Of a DNA stretch of 64,000 nt, positions 9,125-17,349 are shown piece by piece. The notes under the pieces were generated by a model. The model had not been told where the DNA came from. It ran no database searches and saw only the letters and a list, made by a program, of their open reading frames with translations. Each line of letters opens with the position of its first letter. The stretch's first letter is position 1. A program made the translations under genes and the position numbers. The stretch is from Azospirillum lipoferum 4B (GTDB lineage: Bacteria > Pseudomonadota > Alphaproteobacteria > Azospirillales > Azospirillaceae), in contig NC_016623.1 in NCBI RefSeq assembly GCF_000283655.1, positions 372,001-436,000 on the forward strand. Reading direction: 5' to 3'.

Positions 9125-9474
9125 TCCGTTCGCTCCCTTCCTTGACGTTTACGTAAAGGTAAGGTCTATGCCGCACGCTGTCAACAGACTTGTTGACCAA
9201 ACCAACCAGTTTGCCGAGCGGCCCGGCCACGCCCTGGGTTAGGCAACTGTTCAGCCACTAACAGGTGCGGCGCGCCCGCGCAGTGACAGGATGCCACGCC
9301 CCGTTCCGCTTTGTGGCTGTGGCAGGCTTTGCCCAGGACACGACGAGCCCCGCCGGTTCCCCGATTCCATATGGGAAGCGGATACGGCGCCGGACAGACG
9401 GTCAGAAGGCCGCGGCGGGATCAGGGTGGGTCGACTGTTTTCGGCGGATCAGGACAGGGGATAGGAGACAACCC
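9125..9474. other. Intergenic region between divergent merR and small membrane gene
   Basis: A 350-bp gap holding the fad promoter/operator on its left side. The remainder (about 9200-9470) is the 5' region of the small membrane-protein gene. An open frame runs through it from 9265, but it has no codon or motif support. Confidence 0.5.
9142..9184 (-). promoter_or_regulatory. Promoter and MerR-type operator upstream of the fad operon
   Basis: On the minus strand there is a perfect -35 TTGACA (9179-9184), a 17-bp spacer and a weak -10 TACCTT (9156-9161). The near-perfect palindrome TTTACGTAAACGTCAA (9142-9157) abuts the -10 and lies just before the ribosome site. Its ACGT-N2-ACGT core resembles the operator type described for LiuR-like MerR regulators. 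It is also overlapped upstream by GTCAACA-N4-TGTTGAC (9180-9197). Confidence 0.65.
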
Positions 9475-9663
9475 ATGTCGGCGCGCGCCATTGTATCGCT
9501 GGGCGTCTGGATATTGGCCATGGTGCTGCTCGGCACCATGACGGTCGGCCTTGCGCTGGCCTTCTACGTGCTGCTGACCCTGTGCTTCGCAGTGGTGGTC
9601 GCGGCACTGACCCTGCTCGTCCGGCGGCGGGAGAACCATCGAAGCGAGCAGAGCTACCTTTAG
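9475..9663 (+). CDS. Small two-helix membrane protein, unknown
   Basis: A 62-residue protein made of two hydrophobic helices (about residues 5-25 and 28-48) and a charged tail (RRRENHRSEQ). ATG 9475 is selected over an earlier in-frame ATG (9265) because TAGGAGA lies 7 nt upstream and the protein begins directly with the first helix. A terminator-like hairpin follows. No function can be given. Confidence 0.65.
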   Translation: MSARAIVSLGVWILAMVLLGTMTVGLALAFYVLLTLCFAVVVAALTLLVRRRENHRSEQSYL

Positions 9664-9682
9664 ACACGGTGTTGCAGGTAAG

Positions 9683-9714
9683 GGGCGCCGGTTGGCGCCC
9701 ATTGCCTCTTTTTC
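9683..9714 (+). terminator. Terminator after the small membrane gene
   Basis: The stem GGGCGCC / GGCGCCC (9683-9689 and 9694-9700) with a 4-nt loop is followed by a T-rich stretch ending in TTTTT. It lies between the convergent small membrane gene and the macroglobulin gene. Confidence 0.6.
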
Positions 9715-9717
9715 ACC

Positions 9718-12700
9718 TCACTCCGGCAGCACGCGCAGGCGTGACACCGAGGTGCGGGCGGACAGGTGGGGCCGCTGCAGGTCCTGCACTTGGGCACCGG
9801 GGGCCGCGAAGTCGCCGGGAGTCACGGCGCGGACCAGATAGACCAGCCGGAAGCGGGGGGCCGCCTTCGGCAGGTCGATGGCGGCGAGGAAGCGGTCGTC
9901 GCGGAACTCCACGTTGCGGACGGACGACAGCTCGCCCAGCCAGGACAGCTTGCCGAGCTGGCCGCTGTTGGCGAGCCGGACATTCTCGATCTCGAAGCCG
10001 GCCGGCAGCGGATCGCTGACCAGCACCGAATGATCGAGCGGGTCGCCGACCTCACCCTCCAGGATCACCACCAGCAGGTCGTTGTGGCGGACACCGGCCG
10101 GGTCGACCGGACGGCCGGCCATGTCGAACAGGCGGCGGCGGATGGTCATGCCCTGCTCTTCCGCGCCCGCCGGCTGGTCGGGTACGCCGGCCACCGAGAC
10201 GGTCTGCCGGACTTCGCCGCCCAGGTTGCGGATCGCCGGCGGTGCGGCCGGGTCGATGCGCAGGATCTGGGGCTTGGCGTTCTCCACCGTCTGGTCGCCG
10301 ATGGCGAGCTTCATCGGGGCGGCACGGTCGATCAGCGCCTTGGATGCCAGCAGCAGCCAAGCCTGTTCCTGCGGGTTGGTGGTGCGGACCGCGGCGAAGG
10401 TCTTCGCCACGCGCTCCGCCGCCTGGAAGATGCGCTCGCGGTCGACCGCCCCGCTTTCCGCCAGCAGCGCCACCACGCCAGCCTCGTCCCGCAGGGAGGA
10501 ACCATGGTCGCGCAGGCTGGCGGATACCATCCGGGCACCGGTCAGCTTGGCGAAGGCGTCGGCGGCAGCCGGCTGGTCGCCCAGCGCGGCGGCAGCGGCG
10601 GCGATCTGCGCCCGGCTGAAGTCGGTCGGCAGCCGGTCCCAGTAGTTTTCACGGAAGTACCGGACTGCGCCGGCATCGATCAGTTTCGCCCGAGCCAGCA
10701 CATACAGGGCATAGGCACGGCCCGGCAGGTCGGCGGTCTCGACCCAGGCATTGTCGACCGCCTGCTTCATCCAATCCAGCCCCTTGCGGTAGGGCTGGTC
10801 GGGGATGCGGTATCCCGCAGCCTTGGCACGGCCCAGCACGTCGACCGCATAGGCGGTCAGCCACGGGTCGAGATCGCCCTTCGGCGACCATGCGGAGAAC
10901 GCGCCGTCCGCACGCTGGAAGGTCAGCAGACGGTCGATGCCGCGCTGGACGCGGGCCTTGATGCGGTCTTCCGGCGCAATGCCCAGACCGGCGGCGACAT
11001 CGGGCATCGACAGCAGTGGCAGGATGCGGCTGGCGGTCTGCTCCGCGCCACCCGGTGCCGCCCGGTCCAGCGCGAAGAGCAGGCCCGCCACGTCGAGATC
11101 CGGCAGCGGAGCCACCACGGCACCGACGGACAGGGTCTCCGGCCGCAGTCCGGCAGCGAAGTCGGCCGGGAGGGTCAGGCTCTTGTCGGTGGGCAGGGCG
11201 GCGACGGTGCGGCGCGATATCGGCGGCGAGGCCGGGCGCACGGTGACGTCCCAGCGCCGGGTGACGCGGACGCCGTCCGGACCGGTGACGTCCAGGGTGA
11301 CATGGCCGGCCCCTACGGCGGTGGCGGTCAGCACCCGGCCGGCGGTCGCCCGCTTGCCGCGCGCCAGCTTCGGCACCGCCAGATCGGCTCCCCCGTCGCC
11401 CTGAACGATGGAGACGGCACCCTCGGCGGTCAGGGTCATGCGGTAATCGCCGGACGGGCCGTTCAGGTTGTCGAGCGACAGCATCACCTGCGCCGAGTCG
11501 CCCGGGGCGAGGAAGCGCGGCAGCACCGCGTCGGCGACGATCGGGTCGCGGACCAGCATCTGGCTTTCGGCATGGCCGATCCGGCCCTCGCTCCAGGCCA
11601 CGGCCATCAGGCGCAGGCGGCCCTGGAAATCGGGCAGATCGAAGGGAACGGAGACCTTGCCGTCGGCTCCCACTGTCAGGATGCCGGAATAGAGCGAGAC
11701 CACCCGTTCCGACTTGGGCGGCACCAGCCCGGCGACCTGACGCAGGCGCGGAGCCGGCGCTGCCGGCGGCCGGGTGGCATCCAGGCTGGCCGGATCGATC
11801 AGCCGGCCGTAGGAGTCGCGCAACTCCACCGTCAGCGGCCGCTTGCCCAGATAGTGGCGGGCCGGATCGGGAGAAGGCTGATCGGTCAGCTGCATCACCG
11901 ATTCGTCGACGGCGGCCAGGGTCACGAAGGCCTGCTGGCCTTCGGCGATGCCGTCCACCGTGACGTCGGCGGTCATGGCGCGGCGCGGCTCCACCTCCGC
12001 CGGGGCGGAAAGGTGGATGTCCAGCGTGCGCGGCGCCTTGTCCATCGCCAGCCAGGCGAGACCGACCGCGCGGCGCGGCGGCTTCTTCGACTGGGGGTCG
12101 GAGGTGGCGAAGGCGGTCGCCAGCACATGGGCGCCGCTGGTCCAGCCCTGCCCGACCGGGATTTCCAGGAAGGCGCCCTGGGTGCCGATGGCGCGGGTGA
12201 CGGCATAGGTCACGCCGCGGTCGGCCACCGCCACCAGGACCTGACTGTCATAGGGCGGCTTGACGAAGACCCAGGCGCTCTCCCCGGCGCGGTAGGCCGG
12301 CATCATCACCGAGACGTCGACGGCGTCCGGCCGCTCGCCGGCGGTCGGGGTCATCCACCAGCCGGCGGCGAAGCGCACGCTGGTGGCGACGCCGGTCTTG
12401 GGATCGAACACCTCCAGCCGGTAGCGTCCGGCGGCGACCGGGGCCTCCACCGCGGCCGGACCGCCGGCCTGGGCCGACAGGGTGCCGCCGGTCACGCGCT
12501 GGTCCTTCACCGTGACCTTGTAGTCCCAGCGGCCGTTCGCCTCGTACCAGGCGTAGTCGTACTCCTCCTCGAACAGCTCGTAGGAGAGGTCGGCGCGGTC
12601 CGTCGGCTTGCCGTCCGGCCCGACGGCGATCACCTCGAACCCGGCGGTGGCGCCTTCCGGCACGCCGTCGCCCTCGAAGCGCGGCTTGATGCCGATGGCG

Positions 12701-14496
12701 AAGGGCTGGTGGCGCACCGGCAGGACGAAGTCACGGCCGACCGGACGGCCGCCGATGTCGAACAGGGTGGCGCGCACCACCGCTTCCAGCGGGCGGGTGC
12801 TTTCGGGCGGACGCGGCAGCTTGACCTTCAGGCGGGCCGCGCCGTTGGAATCGGTGATGAAGCCCGGCAGGTCGGCGCGGGCCGGCTTCACGTCCTCCTG
12901 CGCCAGACCGAAATGGTAGCCCGGCAGGTTGGGATAGGGGTTCACCGCGGCGCGCAGGGCGACCGTCAGCTCGCCCGGCAGGCCCGAGGCCGGCGCACCG
13001 TAGAGATAATGGCTGTCGAGCGTCACGTCGGCCTCGCCGTCGGCTGCCAGCTCCGTCGTCGGGGAGGCGAGCGACAGGTCCAGCCGCGGGGGCACGAAAT
13101 CCTCCAGCAGGAACTCGGCCCTGCCGATGGCCGGACCGTCCGGCTCGGCATGGGCGGTGACCGTCCAGTTGCCGGGGAAGGCGTTCATCGGCAGGTCGAT
13201 GCGGGTGGCGAAGCCGCCGGCCCCGCTGTCCGTCAGGGTGCGCCGCTCCACCTCGAACCCGTCGGGGCGCAGGACCCGGATGGTCAGCGCCTTCCCGGCG
13301 GGCGGGTTCAGGTCGGTGTCGCGCAGCAGGGCGGTCAGCTGCACCGTCTCGCCCGGCCGGTAGATTCCGCGCTCGGTATAGAGATAGGCGTCGAGCCCGC
13401 CGGTCATCGGACGGGCAATCGGGGCAGGCTTGTCCGGCGTCTCGGCCGAGGGGGCACCGCCGGCGGTCAGGTCGAGAAAGGCGAAGTCGCCATCGCCGCG
13501 CGCGGCGAACAGGGCCTGCACCGGCTCGGTCCCGGCGGCGCGCAAGGCAGCGAGGTCGAAGCGGCCGAGCCCGTCCTCTCCGGTCCGGACGCGGCCCAGT
13601 TCGGACCCGTTGCGGGCGACCAGACGCAGTTCCACCCCCGCGGCGGGGCTGGCGCTCTGGACGGAGCGGGCGAAGACCACCAGCGAATCGTCGCCGAGGA
13701 TGGTGTTGAGGCCGAGATCGGAGACCACGAACCACTGGGTCGCCTTGCGGTCCCAGCCGCCCGGCTTGATCTCATCGGCGCCGGCGACGGCGACATAGAC
13801 GCCCGGCTCCAGCTTGCCCAAAACGGCGTCGATGGGAAAGGCGGTGGTGACGCTGCGGTTCGGCTGGTTGCCGATCCCCATCTCGCCGCGCCAGACCTCC
13901 TGGCCCGACTTGTCCAGGATTTCGCCGATGTCGTAATCGGTCATCTGCTGGGTGATGCGGCCGAAATAGATCTTCTCGACCAGCGCCCGGTCGGCGATGC
14001 GCAGCACCTGCAGCTTCGCCCGGTCCAGATTGATGGAGCGCAGCGGCAGCCCGTCCGCACCCACCCGCGGCAGGATGTAGCCGGCGCCGCGGAAGGCCAG
14101 CGAGGGCTTGCGGTTGGGCACCTGCACCTCGCGGGTGTCGGCGGCCGGCAGCCGCTTGCCGTCGATGCCCGGCAGCCCGTCCTTCAGCGTGACGCGATAG
14201 CTCTCGCCATGGCGCAGCCCCTCCACGCACAGGGTGCGGTCGCGGGCGATGGCGGCACCCTCGACCGCCGGCTCCACCGCCACATAGTCGCGGTAGTTGA
14301 CGGCGCGCGAGCGCTCCAGCCGGTCGGTGAAGGTGAAGCAGGCCTGGGGCGTATCGCGCTCCGCCACCACCTCCACGCCCGACACGCCGAAAGGCACGGG
14401 TTCGGCCGGGGGATCGGCGGCGAAGGTCCGGGAAACGGTGTACGTGCCGGAGCACGCGACGAGAACGGCACAGACACGCGCCAGCGCACGCAACAT
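9718..14496 (-). CDS. Bacterial alpha-2-macroglobulin-like lipoprotein without thioester Cys
   Basis: A 1592-residue exported protein, the largest in the window. The N-terminus has a short signal with lipobox LVAC (Cys 15). A chain of macroglobulin domains follows, with the hallmark LYTERGIYRPGETVQLTALL and, near the C-terminus, LVSDPLPAGFEIENVRL. In YfhM-type relatives this region carries a CxEQ thioester that traps proteases. Here the site reads PGGAEQTASR, with Gly 1150 in place of the Cys and E1152-Q1153 kept, so it cannot form the thioester. The start at 14496 gives a proper signal peptide, although the ribosome site is weak; the frame runs on to 15003 but overlaps the next gene. There is no neighbouring penicillin-binding protein 1C gene. 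The role is probably periplasmic defence against host or rival proteases. Confidence 0.9.
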   Translation of the reverse strand: MLRALARVCAVLVACSGTYTVSRTFAADPPAEPVPFGVSGVEVVAERDTPQACFTFTDRLERSRAVNYRDYVAVEPAVEGAAIARDRTLCVEGLRHGESYRVTLKDGLPGIDGKRLPAADTREVQVPNRKPSLAFRGAGYILPRVGADGLPLRSINLDRAKLQVLRIADRALVEKIYFGRITQQMTDYDIGEILDKSGQEVWRGEMGIGNQPNRSVTTAFPIDAVLGKLEPGVYVAVAGADEIKPGGWDRKATQWFVVSDLGLNTILGDDSLVVFARSVQSASPAAGVELRLVARNGSELGRVRTGEDGLGRFDLAALRAAGTEPVQALFAARGDGDFAFLDLTAGGAPSAETPDKPAPIARPMTGGLDAYLYTERGIYRPGETVQLTALLRDTDLNPPAGKALTIRVLRPDGFEVERRTLTDSGAGGFATRIDLPMNAFPGNWTVTAHAEPDGPAIGRAEFLLEDFVPPRLDLSLASPTTELAADGEADVTLDSHYLYGAPASGLPGELTVALRAAVNPYPNLPGYHFGLAQEDVKPARADLPGFITDSNGAARLKVKLPRPPESTRPLEAVVRATLFDIGGRPVGRDFVLPVRHQPFAIGIKPRFEGDGVPEGATAGFEVIAVGPDGKPTDRADLSYELFEEEYDYAWYEANGRWDYKVTVKDQRVTGGTLSAQAGGPAAVEAPVAAGRYRLEVFDPKTGVATSVRFAAGWWMTPTAGERPDAVDVSVMMPAYRAGESAWVFVKPPYDSQVLVAVADRGVTYAVTRAIGTQGAFLEIPVGQGWTSGAHVLATAFATSDPQSKKPPRRAVGLAWLAMDKAPRTLDIHLSAPAEVEPRRAMTADVTVDGIAEGQQAFVTLAAVDESVMQLTDQPSPDPARHYLGKRPLTVELRDSYGRLIDPASLDATRPPAAPAPRLRQVAGLVPPKSERVVSLYSGILTVGADGKVSVPFDLPDFQGRLRLMAVAWSEGRIGHAESQMLVRDPIVADAVLPRFLAPGDSAQVMLSLDNLNGPSGDYRMTLTAEGAVSIVQGDGGADLAVPKLARGKRATAGRVLTATAVGAGHVTLDVTGPDGVRVTRRWDVTVRPASPPISRRTVAALPTDKSLTLPADFAAGLRPETLSVGAVVAPLPDLDVAGLLFALDRAAPGGAEQTASRILPLLSMPDVAAGLGIAPEDRIKARVQRGIDRLLTFQRADGAFSAWSPKGDLDPWLTAYAVDVLGRAKAAGYRIPDQPYRKGLDWMKQAVDNAWVETADLPGRAYALYVLARAKLIDAGAVRYFRENYWDRLPTDFSRAQIAAAAAALGDQPAAADAFAKLTGARMVSASLRDHGSSLRDEAGVVALLAESGAVDRERIFQAAERVAKTFAAVRTTNPQEQAWLLLASKALIDRAAPMKLAIGDQTVENAKPQILRIDPAAPPAIRNLGGEVRQTVSVAGVPDQPAGAEEQGMTIRRRLFDMAGRPVDPAGVRHNDLLVVILEGEVGDPLDHSVLVSDPLPAGFEIENVRLANSGQLGKLSWLGELSSVRNVEFRDDRFLAAIDLPKAAPRFRLVYLVRAVTPGDFAAPGAQVQDLQRPHLSARTSVSRLRVLPE

Positions 14497-14662
14497 TCGA
14501 GACAGGCCCCAATTCCGCGGGTGGGTCCGAAACCGCAAGACCGGGGACAGCCCTGGCGTCGGCTCGGACCTGGACAAAACCGGCGGGAGTATGCCCAAGC
14601 GGCTGGGGTTTCGCCATGGCTTTGCGGCAGGGGCGTGCAGATCGCTCCCGCCGCCGCAATGC

Positions 14663-15826
14663 CTAGCTGCCCGCGAAGCGGTTGCGCAGGCGGGCGATGG
14701 CCTCGTCCAGCACCTCGTCCCGCTTGGAGAAGCAGAAGCGCACGACGCCGGTCGGCGCATTCTCGACGAAAAAGGCGCTGACCGGGATGGCGGCGACCTT
14801 CGCCTCCTCCACCAGCCAGCGGCAGAAGGCCTGATCGTCGCCGTCGAAGCCGAAGCGGCCGATGTCGGCGGCGACGAAATAGGTGCCGGCGCTGGGCAGC
14901 ACCTCGAATCCGACGGAGGCCAGCCCGGCGGCAAGCCGGTCGCGCTTGGCCTGCAGCCCGGCGGCCAGCCCGGTGAAGTAGCCCTCCTCCTTGCCCAGCC
15001 CATAGGCGACGGCGGCCTGGAGGTTCGGCGGGGTGGTGAAGGTCAGGAACTGGTGGGCCTTGGCGACCGGCTGCAGCAGATGCGGGGCGGCGGTGACATA
15101 GCCGACCTTCCAGCCGGTCAGCGAGAAGGTCTTGCCGGCCGAGCCGATCTTCAGGCAGCGGTCGCGCATGCCCGGCAGGGTCATCAGCGGGATATGGCGG
15201 CGGCCGTCGAAGACGATGTGCTCATACACCTCGTCGCAGACGGCGAAGGCATCGTGGCGCTGGACGAACTCGGCGATCAGCTCCAGCTCCGCCCGGTCGA
15301 AGACCTTGGCCGCCGGGTTCAGCGGATCGTTGATCAGCACCAGCTTGGTGCGCGGCGAGAAGGCGGCCTCCAGGTCGGCACGGCTGAAGCTCCAGTCCGG
15401 CGCCTTCAGCGAGACGAAGCGCGGCACGCCGCCGGCCAGCCGGACGATGGGCAGGTAGCTGTCGTACATCGGCTGGAACAGCACCACCTCGTCGCCCGGA
15501 TTTATCAGGCCGAGCAGACAGGCGGTCAGCGCCTCGGTGGCGCCGGAGGTGACCATCGTCTCGGTCTTCCAGTCGACGTCGAGACCGTAGAAGCGCCCGG
15601 CATGGGCGGCCAGCGCCTGCCGCAGGTCGGGGGTGCCCATCATCGACGGATACTGGTTCCAGCCCTGGAGCAGCGCGTCGGCCGCAGTCTGCAGCACGTC
15701 GGCCGGACCACGGTCGTCGGGGAACCCCTGGCCCAGATTGATCGCGCCATGCTCTTCCGACAGGCGGGACATGACCTCGAAAATGGTGGTGCCATAGCTG
15801 GACAGCAGCGCGTTGCCCGACTTCAC
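14663..15826 (-). CDS. Class I/II PLP aminotransferase (YbdL-like)
   Basis: A 387-residue fold-type I aminotransferase. Features visible are INLGQGFPD, the PLP-contacting D198 and Y201 in CDEVYEH, Schiff-base lysine K232 in GSAGKTF, and GWKVGY. The sequence follows the E. coli YbdL pattern (methionine/aromatic 2-oxoacid aminotransferase) closely, including NPA in place of NPS and HQFLTFTTPPNLQ, so a methionine or aromatic amino-acid transaminase is likely but unproven. The GTG at 15826 is chosen because AGGAGGG lies 6 nt upstream; the open frame reaches 15979 but the extra residues are not family-like. The same strand carries the macroglobulin gene after a 166-bp gap. Confidence 0.9.
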   Translation of the reverse strand: MKSGNALLSSYGTTIFEVMSRLSEEHGAINLGQGFPDDRGPADVLQTAADALLQGWNQYPSMMGTPDLRQALAAHAGRFYGLDVDWKTETMVTSGATEALTACLLGLINPGDEVVLFQPMYDSYLPIVRLAGGVPRFVSLKAPDWSFSRADLEAAFSPRTKLVLINDPLNPAAKVFDRAELELIAEFVQRHDAFAVCDEVYEHIVFDGRRHIPLMTLPGMRDRCLKIGSAGKTFSLTGWKVGYVTAAPHLLQPVAKAHQFLTFTTPPNLQAAVAYGLGKEEGYFTGLAAGLQAKRDRLAAGLASVGFEVLPSAGTYFVAADIGRFGFDGDDQAFCRWLVEEAKVAAIPVSAFFVENAPTGVVRFCFSKRDEVLDEAIARLRNRFAGS

Positions 15827-16081
15827 CGCAAACCCTCCTGATGCGAACGGACGCACAAGATGGATGGAGGCGGGCGCGGCTGTCCAGTACCCGCTTCCGC
15901 AAGGCAGACCGCGGGCGGGCGGCGCGGGCCGGATGGAACGTTTGAAACGCTGTGGAACGGTTTTCCGCCGGTGTTCCACTGTTCAACCGGTCACGCTGCC
16001 CGCCGGCGGACGGGAACGGCGATGCTCCATGCTATCACCGGGCTGCCCGGCGGGTAAGGGACTGCGGGAAAATGCTTGGGC

Positions 16082-16411
16082 TCAGCCGCGGTTCATCTTG
16101 CGCAGGCGACGGGCGCGCAGCTTCTGGCGGATGCGCTCCACCGGGCTGAACATGCGGGGGTAGCGGCGCTTGCCGCGTATGAACAGGCGACGGGCGTCGG
16201 CAGAGTTGCGCAGCACGAGAATGCCGCCGAGCAGCATCACCGGCAGCCCGCCGGGACCGGGCAAGGGTGCCAGCAGCAGGCCGAACAGGATGATGGTGCA
16301 TCCGGCACCGATCAGTGCCAGCTGGCGCACCCGCGCAAACGTCAGCGTCTGGGCGGTATCGGGAGGACTCATCTGTGGTTCGCCAGGTTCCATGCTTCGG
16401 TTGGCCTGCAT
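16082..16411 (-). CDS. Small membrane protein of the PGPGW type
   Basis: A protein of up to 109 residues with a basic C-terminus. Two hydrophobic segments flank PLPGPGGLPVMLLGGILVL, the signature of the small PGPGW transmembrane family of unknown function. The C-terminal 35 residues are very Arg/Lys-rich (RIRQKLRARRLRKMNRG), likely cytoplasmic. The start is uncertain: ATG 16411, 16393 and 16372 are all possible and none has a strong ribosome site. Confidence 0.65.
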   Translation of the reverse strand: MQANRSMEPGEPQMSPPDTAQTLTFARVRQLALIGAGCTIILFGLLLAPLPGPGGLPVMLLGGILVLRNSADARRLFIRGKRRYPRMFSPVERIRQKLRARRLRKMNRG

Positions 16412-16475
16412 ATGGGCCGGAAGATGGCCGCCGAAAAGCCCCCTCCCCTTGCGGGTGAGGCAATCGGGGTTTGCT

Positions 16476-16498
16476 CCCTCTCCCGTCCCGGGAGAGGG
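16476..16498. repeat. Solo family-A palindrome
   Basis: CCCTCTCCCG-TCC-CGGGAGAGGG, a perfect 10-bp inverted repeat with a 3-nt centre, the same end unit that bounds the longer family-A elements. It lies between two leftward genes. Confidence 0.8.
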
Positions 16499-16544
16499 CG
16501 CTTACCGCGGGATGCGGTTGCCCGCATTGTAGAAGAGCACCCCC

Positions 16545-17036
16545 TCAATGCAGCGTCCGCACCGGTTCCGGACGGGTGCCGAGCAGGCGGGCGGGGTCGA
16601 GGCGGCTGAGGGCGGCGTCGCGTTCGGCGGGCTTCGGTTCCCAGCCGAATTCGCGGATCAACTGGTCGCGGGCGGCACCCGCAAGCCGGGACAGGCGGTC
16701 GCAATCCTTCTGCCCGGCGTCTTTCCGGGCACCCAGCCGGTGCGGGGCGCAGCGGCGGTCGGCGCAGCTTTCCAGCATCAGGCGGATCATCCGCTCGCGC
16801 TTGGCGGCGTCGACATAGCCCGACTGATCGAAATAGAGCTTGGTGAAGGCGAGTTCGGTGACGCGGGCATGGCTCCCGCGGCCGCCGACGATCACCGCGG
16901 CCACCAGTTCCACGCAGCGGCCGGCGAAATGCGGCAACGGGGCCGTGCCGTCATCGGCACGGTCGAGCAGGCTGCTCGGCAGGTCGACCAGACGGCCGGT
17001 CACGTCCTTCACCAGATAGCGGCGCCACACCGACAT
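16545..17036 (-). CDS. Conserved hypothetical protein
   Basis: A 163-residue soluble protein of unknown function. The ATG at 17036 (SVWRRYLVKDVTGR) is preferred over 17057 because GGAGG lies directly upstream. The sequence has a basic, mostly helical C-terminal half with a cysteine pair (CADRRC, near 97-102) and no signal peptide or membrane segment. I do not recognise a family. It reads away from the chemoreceptor gene, sharing a 313-bp divergent gap. Confidence 0.6.
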   Translation of the reverse strand: MSVWRRYLVKDVTGRLVDLPSSLLDRADDGTAPLPHFAGRCVELVAAVIVGGRGSHARVTELAFTKLYFDQSGYVDAAKRERMIRLMLESCADRRCAPHRLGARKDAGQKDCDRLSRLAGAARDQLIREFGWEPKPAERDAALSRLDPARLLGTRPEPVRTLH

Positions 17037-17349
17037 TTCCGCCTCCCGTCCGCCCAAGCCGGTTCATCGGCCTTGCGATTGGAAAATCCTACACCAGACG
17101 GACAAGTCACGGAACCTCGCAAAGCAGACGGCAGACTCCGCCGACCCGAGTTCCAGTTTGCGATGGTCGCAAGGGCCATCTCGGAATGTTCGACAACCTC
17201 AGCTTTAATGATCGGGCCGAAGAATCCCGCGCATTTTATCGATCCGCAGAACAGTTTCAAGATTTCACCCAAAATGGAAATATGATGACACGTCAAAATA
17301 CCAAGATTATCATATGAAAACCGATATGGTTTAGTCTGCGATCATTCAG
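17037..17349. other. Divergent intergenic region upstream of the chemoreceptor gene
   Basis: A 313-bp gap, AT-rich in its right half (about 17180-17345), as expected for promoters of the two divergent genes. I could not assign a specific promoter or operator. Confidence 0.5.

Noticed and set aside
9180-9197. GTCAACA-N4-TGTTGAC as an independent operator for the small membrane gene
   Set aside because: It contains the -35 TTGACA of the fad promoter, so its symmetry may be a by-product. Kept only as a note under the promoter.
9265-9663. A longer version of the small membrane protein (132 residues)
   Set aside because: The added N-terminal part has no family character, and a good ribosome site sits before the ATG at 9475.
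9766-14781. A 1671-codon open frame antisense to the macroglobulin gene
   Set aside because: High G+C DNA leaves antisense frames open. The translation is low-complexity (Gly/Gln/Arg/His-rich) with no domains, while the minus strand encodes a coherent protein family.
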